Below are positions 6,176-12,245 of a stretch of 13,531 nucleotides of DNA, in pieces. Below the pieces are notes generated by a model. It was not told the DNA's origin. It did not search any database and was given only the letters and a program-made list of their open reading frames with translations. The translations under genes were made by a program, and so were the position numbers. Source of the DNA: Acidimicrobiia bacterium (GTDB lineage: Bacteria > Actinomycetota > Acidimicrobiia > Acidimicrobiales > Ilumatobacteraceae). The stretch is from assembly GCA_010025655.1 (NCBI GenBank), contig RGSV01000014.1:1-13531 (forward strand), written 5' to 3'. How positions within the stretch are numbered: position 1 is the stretch's first letter; each line of letters opens with the position of its first letter.

Positions 6176-7063
6176 ATGCCAGAGGGCGACACGATCTATC
6201 GTGCAGCCGCCGCGTTACGCACGGCACTCATCGGCAAGAAGATGACGAGATTTGAAGCCCCACGAATCACCGGCGTGTTGCCGCGCGTCGGTCAAACGAT
6301 CGAGGAAGTACGCAGTCGGGGGAAGCACCTCGAAATTGTGTGGGATGACGGCATCGTGCTGCACACCCACATGCGGATGACCGGTTCATGGCACGTGTAT
6401 CGACCAGGTGAACGCTGGCGCAAGCCGCCGCGTCGCGCGCGCGTGGTGATCGGCACCGCCGACTGGGAGGCCGTCTGTTTTTCTGCGCCGATTGTCGAGA
6501 CGTATCGCGACTTCGACCCACGCCGGCATCCGATCCTCGGCTCACTTGGGCCCGACCTGTGTCAGCCCGACGTTGACTTCGACGAGTGCGTGCGGCGCAT
6601 GATGTCGTATGACCCCGCGGAGACGAGCGTTGCCGAAGTCTTGCTCGACCAACGTGTGATGTGCGGCGTGGGCAACGTGTATCGCTGCGAACTGTTGTGG
6701 GCCACCGAGCTGCACCCGTGGGCGAAGGTGGGTGACTTGTCGCGCGATGAGTGTCGTGATCTCGTCGACCTGGCGCACGAAATGTTGCGTGCCAACGTGT
6801 CACGAACTGCACGTATCACCGCACCAAGCGTTGACGGAGGCCTCGCCGTCTACGGTCGGCAAGGAAAAAAGTGTGCACGTTGCGGCGAACTCGTGCGGGT
6901 GACCCATCATGGCGAAGCCAACCGTGTGCTGTATTGGTGCAGCGGATGCCAAACCGTGCACACTCCATCAGTGACGGCACCACGACGTCTCATTGATGAC
7001 ACGCCGACCGATCAACACCCCGCCGCACGGGTGTTTGCTGAGCCGCTCGACGACGCGTCGTAA
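6176..7063 (+). CDS. nei2: Fpg/Nei-family DNA glycosylase/AP lyase (Nei2-like)
   Basis: The 295-residue enzyme should remove oxidised bases from DNA and cleave the abasic site in base excision repair. After removal of Met, the N-terminus PEGDTIYRAA supplies the catalytic Pro2 and Glu3; EGDTI is typical of the Nei rather than the MutM branch. K50 (RGKHL) matches the conserved beta-hairpin lysine. The helix-two-turn-helix carries GVGNVYR at 164-170. The C-terminal zinc finger has C233, C236, C255 and C258, with R250 before the second pair. This matches actinobacterial Nei2, so the symbol is given with moderate confidence. The ATG at 6176 is required to place Pro at position 2; the upstream ATG in the same frame is rejected. 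The stop codon is three bases from the stop of the opposing ABC permease. Confidence 0.93.
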   Translation: MPEGDTIYRAAAALRTALIGKKMTRFEAPRITGVLPRVGQTIEEVRSRGKHLEIVWDDGIVLHTHMRMTGSWHVYRPGERWRKPPRRARVVIGTADWEAVCFSAPIVETYRDFDPRRHPILGSLGPDLCQPDVDFDECVRRMMSYDPAETSVAEVLLDQRVMCGVGNVYRCELLWATELHPWAKVGDLSRDECRDLVDLAHEMLRANVSRTARITAPSVDGGLAVYGRQGKKCARCGELVRVTHHGEANRVLYWCSGCQTVHTPSVTAPRRLIDDTPTDQHPAARVFAEPLDDAS

Positions 7064-7066
7064 CCG

Positions 7067-9646
7067 TTAAGTGGTGCTGATCGCCTCGACGACGTTTACC
7101 TTCGTGGCGCGCCACGCCGGATAGATCGCGGCGACCACACCAAGGATGAACGAAATCACCACGATCACGAGCGTGCCCGTTACCGGCAAGCGGAAGGTAA
7201 TGCCGTCACCGTCGTCGGCGAGTGCCGCCACCACCACAACACCCATCACGATGCCTAGCACCACGCCGGTGACCGCACCGAGCAGCGAGGTGATGACACT
7301 TTCCCAACGCACAGTGGTGCGCACTTGTGCGCGAGTCATGCCGACGGCGCGCAAGAGACCAATCTCTCGTCGTCGTTCGAACACCGACAACAGCAGTGTG
7401 ATGACGATACCGACGATGGCGATGATGATTGATAGCCCAAGCAGACCGTAAATCAATCCGAGCACCTGATTGACCTGCGCCGCTTGTGCGTCGATGAAGC
7501 CCTCTTTGCTTTGCAGAGTACCGATGCCGGCATCGCTGCTGATGGCAGCAATACGGGCTTCCACTTCATCGAGCGCCGCACCTTGTGCCGCCTTGATGTA
7601 GACGAACGAATCAAAGATTGGGGTGGGCGCATCAGCGAACATCTCGCGGCTGGCGACGTAGTTGGCAAAGCTCGTCTCACCTGAGACAAGCCCGCGCACT
7701 TCGGCATCGATAACCGCACCGTCGATGCGAATCACCTGCAGGCGCGTGCCGACTTGCCAGCCGCGTTCGGTGGCGCGGCCCGCGTCGACGAAGAGTCCGT
7801 CGCGGCCGAGCGACGAGAGGTCGCCCTCGGTGACGCCGAGGTCGAAGAGACCGACGATGGTGGCGGGGTTGATGGTCTGCACGAAGTTGCCACGCATCAT
7901 CGACGCCGGGTCGACGGTGGTGTCGTTGGGGTCAACGATGCGCACGCTGGTGAAGCCGACCCCCGTGGCCTGCGCGACGCCATCAAGGCCGGCAATCTGA
8001 TCGGTGACCGATAGCGGAATCCCGCCGAAACCTTGTGAGTCGACGGTGAGTGCGAAGTCACCGCTGAACGCAGCACCGAAGGTGTCGCGAATCTCTGAAC
8101 GAATACTGGCGGCGAGTGCAGTGAAGGCCGTGACGAGTGCAACGCCGAGCAACACGGGTGCGGCAGTGCGAGACGTGCGCTTTGGATTACGGGCAGCGTT
8201 CTGTCGGGCCATGGTGCCACTAACTCCGCGCAGCGCGGCGACGGGCTTGCCGAGAGCAAGTGCCACCGGTCGGGCAATGGCTGGCCCAAGCACGAGAATG
8301 CCGGCAAACACTCCGAGTACGCCGAGGCCGAGCACTTGAATCGGTGCGTCGTTACTGGCTGCGATGAGCCCCACCACGCCGAGTGCAATCAACACCAGAC
8401 CGATGATCACACGGCGCTTCAGGTTGCCGGCCGTATCGAGCGCAGTATCGCGCAATGCCGCAAGCGGCGGCACGCGACCGGCTCTACGTGCCGGCAACCA
8501 CGCGGCAAAGACGGTCACGCTCACACCCGCAATCATCGTGTTGACGAGCGAGCCAGGTTTGATTGCCAACCCTGCGGTTGGCACTTCGAAGCCAGTCGCC
8601 TTCAGCAGTGCATTCAGCAACTGCGACAGTCCGATGCCGACTGCAAAGCCGAGTAATGAACCCACCACCCCCATGAGTGTGCCCTCGACGAGCAGCGCGC
8701 GCGACACTTGGCGACGGCTTGCGCCGATGGCCCGCAGCAATGCATTCTCGCGCTGTCGCTGTGCGGCGGTGATGGAGAACACGTTGTAGATGACAAATGA
8801 GCCGATGCCAAGAGCGATGTAGGAAAACACGATGAGGAAGGTGGAGAAGATGTTCAGTACGTCTTTGATCTGGCCCTGCACTTCGGCAGTGATCTCGGCA
8901 CCGGTGAGCGTTTCGAGTTTCAACTCGTCGGCGAGTGCGGCATCGATGCGTTGGGCGAGCACTTCGTCGCTGACCGAATCGTCACCTTCGATGAGGAATG
9001 CATCGACGAAGCCAGGCTCGAGCAAGAACTCCGACGCTGTCGGCTGGTCGAAGAGAGCGAACGTGGCGCCACCCGGTGACGAAATGTCGCCGTACGACGC
9101 GATACCGACCAGTGTGAACTCGCGTGCGCCACGCGCAGCTATCACCCTTACGGTGTCACCAATGATGAATTCGCCGTTGTCAGCGGTGGCGCGGTCGAGC
9201 ATCACATCCTTGGGGCCGTTGGGCAGACGACCTTCAACGACGCTCCACAGACCTGCAGAATCGTCGGAAGCGATGCTGCCGAAAGTCGGTGGACCGCCGC
9301 CCTCGCTGCCAAGGGGTTTACCGTCTTTGCCGATCACTCGAGCGAACCCTTGAATGTCGCCAGTCGCTGAAACAACGCCTTCGACATTTCGAACCGTCTC
9401 GAGAGCAGAGATCGGTGTGCCGGCGCGTTGCTCGCCGCCGAAGTCGAGTTCAATGAAGGCAGTCGAGCGCACGTAGGCGTCTACGTCGCGGAAGACGTCG
9501 GAGAACAATCGGTCGAACGTTTGGTTGATGGTGTCGCGGAACACGAACGTGCCCGACAAAAACCCGGTGCCAAGAATGATCGCAAGCGAGGTGAGCACCA
9601 GGCGACCCTTGCGGGCCCAGGTCATCTTGAGGGCGAGTCGCAACAT
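7067..9646 (-). CDS. ABC transporter permease with two FtsX domains (MacB/LolCE type)
   Basis: The 859-residue protein is the membrane subunit of an ABC exporter or mechanotransducing ABC complex. The layout is N-terminal helix (18-36), extracellular domain 1 (about 40-262), three helices of the first FtsX domain (266-290, 320-345, 368-386), two linker helices (412-430, 436-456), another helix (495-513), extracellular domain 2 (about 515-725) and a second FtsX domain (728-755, 785-809, 822-844). Each FtsX domain has the coupling segment after its first helix (QRENALLRAIGAS and RRREIGLLRAVGMT). This ten-helix duplication is typical of large actinobacterial permeases of the macrolide/lipoprotein export class. 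The substrate is unknown. It starts at ATG 9646, seven bases after the stop of the ATPase gene, so the two form one operon. Its 3' end is three bases from the glycosylase gene. Confidence 0.93.
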   Translation of the reverse strand: MLRLALKMTWARKGRLVLTSLAIILGTGFLSGTFVFRDTINQTFDRLFSDVFRDVDAYVRSTAFIELDFGGEQRAGTPISALETVRNVEGVVSATGDIQGFARVIGKDGKPLGSEGGGPPTFGSIASDDSAGLWSVVEGRLPNGPKDVMLDRATADNGEFIIGDTVRVIAARGAREFTLVGIASYGDISSPGGATFALFDQPTASEFLLEPGFVDAFLIEGDDSVSDEVLAQRIDAALADELKLETLTGAEITAEVQGQIKDVLNIFSTFLIVFSYIALGIGSFVIYNVFSITAAQRQRENALLRAIGASRRQVSRALLVEGTLMGVVGSLLGFAVGIGLSQLLNALLKATGFEVPTAGLAIKPGSLVNTMIAGVSVTVFAAWLPARRAGRVPPLAALRDTALDTAGNLKRRVIIGLVLIALGVVGLIAASNDAPIQVLGLGVLGVFAGILVLGPAIARPVALALGKPVAALRGVSGTMARQNAARNPKRTSRTAAPVLLGVALVTAFTALAASIRSEIRDTFGAAFSGDFALTVDSQGFGGIPLSVTDQIAGLDGVAQATGVGFTSVRIVDPNDTTVDPASMMRGNFVQTINPATIVGLFDLGVTEGDLSSLGRDGLFVDAGRATERGWQVGTRLQVIRIDGAVIDAEVRGLVSGETSFANYVASREMFADAPTPIFDSFVYIKAAQGAALDEVEARIAAISSDAGIGTLQSKEGFIDAQAAQVNQVLGLIYGLLGLSIIIAIVGIVITLLLSVFERRREIGLLRAVGMTRAQVRTTVRWESVITSLLGAVTGVVLGIVMGVVVVAALADDGDGITFRLPVTGTLVIVVISFILGVVAAIYPAWRATKVNVVEAISTT

Positions 9647-9653
9647 AGGCGAC

Positions 9654-10412
9654 TTATTCGCCGAGGTGCTTCAGATAGTCGAGCACCTTCTGCGCGGTCG
9701 GCGAGAACATCTCGCCAGCCACCTTGCCGTCCGCCAAAAACACGATTCGGTCGGCATAGCTAGCAGCCGTGGCGTCGTGGGTCACCATCACGATGGTTTG
9801 GCCAAGGTCGGTAACAGCGCGGCGCATGAACGTGAGCACTTCGGTGCCCGTCTTTGAGTCGAGGTTGCCCGTTGGCTCGTCGGCGAAGATGATGTCGGGT
9901 TGGCTGGCGAGCGCACGGGCGATTGCAACGCGCTGTTGCTGGCCGCCGGAAAGTTCACTCGGTCGGTGCTCGAGGCGGTCGCGCAGACTGATGGTGTCGA
10001 TCACTCGGTTGATCCACGTCTCATCGCCCTTCTTCTTGCCAAGGGTCAACGGCAACACGATGTTCTCGTACGCCGTGAGAGTGGGTATCAAGTTGAACGC
10101 CTGAAAGATGAATCCGACCTTGTCGCGGCGCAGTTGCGTGAGTGCCTTGTCGCTCAGTTTCGAGAGATCGGTGTCGCCGATGGACACCGATCCGCTCGTG
10201 AGTGAGTCGAGCCCGGCGATGCAGTGCATGAGGGTGGACTTTCCTGACCCGCTCGGGCCCATGATTGCGGTGAACTTGCCACGCTGAAAGGCAACGTCGA
10301 CGTCATCGAGGGCGCGCACCTCGCTGTCACCAGTGCCGTAGATCTTGGTGGCACCTTTCGCGTGGGCTGCGTGAGTCGCGTTGGTGGCCGTTGGTGGGGG
10401 GAGTGAAGTCAC
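9654..10412 (-). CDS. ABC transporter ATP-binding protein (MacB/LolD type)
   Basis: The 252-residue ATPase powers the permease encoded directly downstream. Walker A is GPSGSGKST at 52-60, the Q-loop glutamine is Q104 in FQAFNLIPTLTAYEN, the signature LSGGQ is at 154-158, Walker B with the catalytic glutamate is IIFADEP at 174-180, the D-loop is GNLDSKTG, and the switch histidine is H212. FNLIPTLTAYENI and TGNLD are characteristic of the LolD/MacB/FtsE-like subfamily. The first ~20 residues are Pro/Thr/Ala-rich. The start is GTG at 10412, six bases after TAGCCT and without a Shine-Dalgarno site, so the message is probably leaderless. An ATG overlapping that GTG is out of frame and meets a TGA at once. 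The peroxiredoxin gene ends 44 bases upstream on the same strand. Confidence 0.95.
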   Translation of the reverse strand: MTSLPPPTATNATHAAHAKGATKIYGTGDSEVRALDDVDVAFQRGKFTAIMGPSGSGKSTLMHCIAGLDSLTSGSVSIGDTDLSKLSDKALTQLRRDKVGFIFQAFNLIPTLTAYENIVLPLTLGKKKGDETWINRVIDTISLRDRLEHRPSELSGGQQQRVAIARALASQPDIIFADEPTGNLDSKTGTEVLTFMRRAVTDLGQTIVMVTHDATAASYADRIVFLADGKVAGEMFSPTAQKVLDYLKHLGE

Positions 10413-10418
10413 ATCGTC

Positions 10419-10424
10419 AGGCTA
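10419..10424 (-). promoter_or_regulatory. -10 element TAGCCT of the ABC operon (leaderless)
   Basis: TAGCCT on the minus strand, six bases, then GTG at 10412. Hexamer and spacing are identical to those of the MFS gene. This implies that the ABC operon has its own promoter within the 44 bases after the peroxiredoxin stop. Confidence 0.55.
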
Positions 10425-10456
10425 GTTGTGAAGCACTTACGAATGTGGTGAGTTTC

Positions 10457-11089
10457 TTACTTCGGTTGTGGCAAGACGCGCAGATACGACTTCACTGTCT
10501 TCCAGCCTTGGGGAAACAGCTGCTTCGCTTCGTCGTCGCTGACGGCTGAACCAATGATCACATCGTCACCATGCTTCCAATTCGCTGGCGTCGCCACTTT
10601 GTGCTTTGCGGTGAGCTGCAACGAGTCGATGACGCGCAAGATTTCGTCGAAGTTACGACCAGTTGACGCGGGATACGTGATGGAAAGTTTCACCTTTTTG
10701 TCGGGCCCTACCACGAACACACTGCGCACCGTGAGCGTGTCATTTGCGTTCGGGTGAATCATGCCGTAGAGATCGCTCACCTTGCGATCAGAGTCACCAA
10801 TCATCGGGAAGTTCACCGGCGTGCCTTGGGTTTCGGCAATGTCGGCCTCCCACTTCACATGCGAGTCGACGGGGTCGACCGACAAACCAATCACCTTCAC
10901 GTTACGTTTGTCGAATTCGGGCTTGATTCGTGCGACGTAGCCGAGCTCCGTGGTGCACACTGGGGTGAAATCTTTCGGGTGGCTAAAGAGCACGCCCCAC
11001 GATTCGCCGAGCCACTGGTGAAACGAGATTCGACCCTGGGTCGTGTCGGCAGTGAAGTCGGGAGCGATGTCACCAAGTCGGATGGTCAT
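10457..11089 (-). CDS. 1-Cys peroxiredoxin (Prx6 type)
   Basis: The 210-residue thiol peroxidase reduces hydrogen peroxide and organic hydroperoxides in the cytosol. The active site is SHPKDFTPVCTTE, with peroxidatic C45 and supporting T42 and H37. No second resolving cysteine is visible. Length and the C-terminal region with TPANWKHGDDVIIG fit the Prx6/1-Cys branch with its C-terminal dimerisation domain. The ATG at 11089 is preceded by GAGAGG seven bases upstream, a moderate ribosome binding site, so this gene has a leader unlike several neighbours. Its upstream region contains a phased GTCAAC/GTTGAC array that is probably regulatory. The ABC operon follows on the same strand but seems to have its own promoter. 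Confidence 0.95.
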   Translation of the reverse strand: MTIRLGDIAPDFTADTTQGRISFHQWLGESWGVLFSHPKDFTPVCTTELGYVARIKPEFDKRNVKVIGLSVDPVDSHVKWEADIAETQGTPVNFPMIGDSDRKVSDLYGMIHPNANDTLTVRSVFVVGPDKKVKLSITYPASTGRNFDEILRVIDSLQLTAKHKVATPANWKHGDDVIIGSAVSDDEAKQLFPQGWKTVKSYLRVLPQPK

Positions 11090-11130
11090 TGGAGGGCCTC
11101 TCGTTGTGCGGTTGCGAACTGCGTGGTGGT

Positions 11131-11171
11131 ATCAACCCACAGTCAACCAAATGTTGACCCGTTTTGTCAAC
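11131..11171 (-). promoter_or_regulatory. Phased GTCAAC/GTTGAC repeat array upstream of the peroxiredoxin gene
   Basis: Four related hexamers start at 11131 (ATCAAC), 11142 (GTCAAC), 11153 (GTTGAC, inverted) and 11166 (GTCAAC). Spacings are 11, 11 and 13 bases, close to one helical turn. The first two form an 11-bp direct repeat of TCAACC; copies two to four form inverted repeats with 5- and 7-base loops. The array lies 42-82 bases before the peroxiredoxin start. The other flank is the 3' end of the dehydrogenase gene, so control of the peroxiredoxin is the likely role. The regulator is unknown. Confidence 0.55.
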
Positions 11172-11238
11172 TTTGAGATGTGGCCACTCAGTGGGTTAGG
11201 TCAGTGCGGTCGCCCAGGGTGGCCGGTCACGTACGAGC

Positions 11239-12180
11239 TCAGCCCTTCGGGCGAATATCGAGACCGAACCGTTGCTCGAACTCGTCGTAGTACGCATTGT
11301 CATCATCGTGTTGACCGAGCGCCACCCATTCTTCATCGGTCATTGATTCGCGCGCACGAATGAGTTCATCTGCGCCCCACGAACAGCGCCAACGCAGACG
11401 CGGCTCGTGCGTCGTGATGGCTTCGAGGATTGTCGCTGCGGCTTCTTCGGCGGGCGTTGCTTTGGCGATTCCCTCTGCATAAAACGCGAACAGTCGTCGG
11501 TAGTGCGCGTCATAGGCGCCAGATTGATTTGGCGCATCGATGTTCTTGGCAAAGATCGAACTGCGCGTAACACCGGGCTCGATGATTGCAACACGAATAC
11601 CGAATGGCGCAAGTTCTTGGGCGAGACCTTCGCTCATGCCTTCGACTGCCCACTTCGACACGTAATACGGTGACTGGGCAATAGCGGTGATTTTGCCGAC
11701 CACCGACGACACGTTCACGATGGTGCCGCTGCGCCGTGCGCGCATGCCGGGCAGTACGGCCTGAATACAGCGCACCGAGCCGTTGTGATTGATGTTGAAG
11801 ACTTCGTTGTACGTCTCGATCGGGCATTCTTCGGTCACTGCATTTCCGCCAACACCGGCGTTATTGACCAGCACGTCGACGTGGTCGGTGGAGGTGAAGA
11901 TCTCGGCAAAGCCGCGGTTGACCGACGCCGAGTCGGCGACGTCCATTTCGATGAGGGTGATGAGGTCATTCACCCCCTCGGTGGTGGCCTTGGCGAGCAG
12001 CTTGTCGGCCTTGGCCAGCCCCCGCACGGTGGCATAAATGTGGTACCCGGCCTTGGCCAGGGTGATCGCGGTGGCCCGACCGATGCCCGAATTGGCGCCA
12101 GTTACCACCGCACTTGGGGTGTTGGGCTGCAGCGACTGAGGGGTGTTCGGGTGCGGCGACTCTGGGGTGTCGGGCATCAC
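11239..12180 (-). CDS. Short-chain dehydrogenase/reductase
   Basis: The 314-codon gene encodes a classical-type NAD(P)-dependent SDR. Cofactor motif TGANSGIG is at 27-34, NNAG at 106-109, the active-site Asn is N131, the catalytic Ser S159, and YxxxK is Y172/K176. VEGMSEGLAQELAPFGIRVAIIEPGVTRS follows the usual course after the active site. Such enzymes oxidise or reduce hydroxyl/keto groups; the substrate is not evident. The open frame extends upstream to 12270, but that extension has no SDR features. TACCCT on the minus strand lies six bases before the GTG at 12180, which is followed at once by an ATG (12177). Either is a plausible start, and the GTG fits the leaderless spacing better. Residues 2-25 are three octapeptide repeats. 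The protease gene is divergent, 65 bases away. Confidence 0.9.
   Translation of the reverse strand: MMPDTPESPHPNTPQSLQPNTPSAVVTGANSGIGRATAITLAKAGYHIYATVRGLAKADKLLAKATTEGVNDLITLIEMDVADSASVNRGFAEIFTSTDHVDVLVNNAGVGGNAVTEECPIETYNEVFNINHNGSVRCIQAVLPGMRARRSGTIVNVSSVVGKITAIAQSPYYVSKWAVEGMSEGLAQELAPFGIRVAIIEPGVTRSSIFAKNIDAPNQSGAYDAHYRRLFAFYAEGIAKATPAEEAAATILEAITTHEPRLRWRCSWGADELIRARESMTDEEWVALGQHDDDNAYYDEFEQRFGLDIRPKG
12116..12177 (-). repeat. 24-bp tandem repeat encoding the SDR N-terminus
   Basis: Units begin at 12116, 12140 and 12164 on the plus strand, each opening with GGGGTGT. The first two are full 24-base copies and the third is partial. They encode octapeptides of the form xPxTPxSx: MPDTPESP, HPNTPQSL and QPNTPSAV, the last running into the first strand of the Rossmann fold. 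Confidence 0.7.
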
Positions 12181-12186
12181 CACCAC

Positions 12187-12192
12187 AGGGTA
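12187..12192 (-). promoter_or_regulatory. -10 element TACCCT of the SDR gene
   Basis: TACCCT on the minus strand is followed by GTGGTG and then the GTG at 12180. This matches the leaderless spacing seen for other genes. A second TACCCT on the plus strand (12226-12231) is a candidate -10 for the divergent protease gene with a short leader. Confidence 0.5.
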
Positions 12193-12225
12193 GGCGCAGG
12201 TCAAAAAGATGTCACAATCAGGGGG

Positions 12226-12231
12226 TACCCT
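12226..12231 (+). promoter_or_regulatory. Candidate -10 element TACCCT of the protease gene
   Basis: TACCCT lies 14 bases before the GTG start at 12246, so transcription would begin about 7-8 bases before the start codon. It overlaps a GGGTACCC palindrome (12223-12230). The assignment is weaker than for the other promoters because the spacing differs. Confidence 0.3.
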
Positions 12232-12245
12232 GCCGTTAGATAGTC

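Noticed and set aside
6142..6192. ATG starts at 6192 or 6177 for the small unknown gene
   Set aside because: They would overlap the glycosylase start and its promoter. A TAGGTT element seven bases before the GTG at 6141 fits the local leaderless pattern better. The ATG at 6177 is not excluded.
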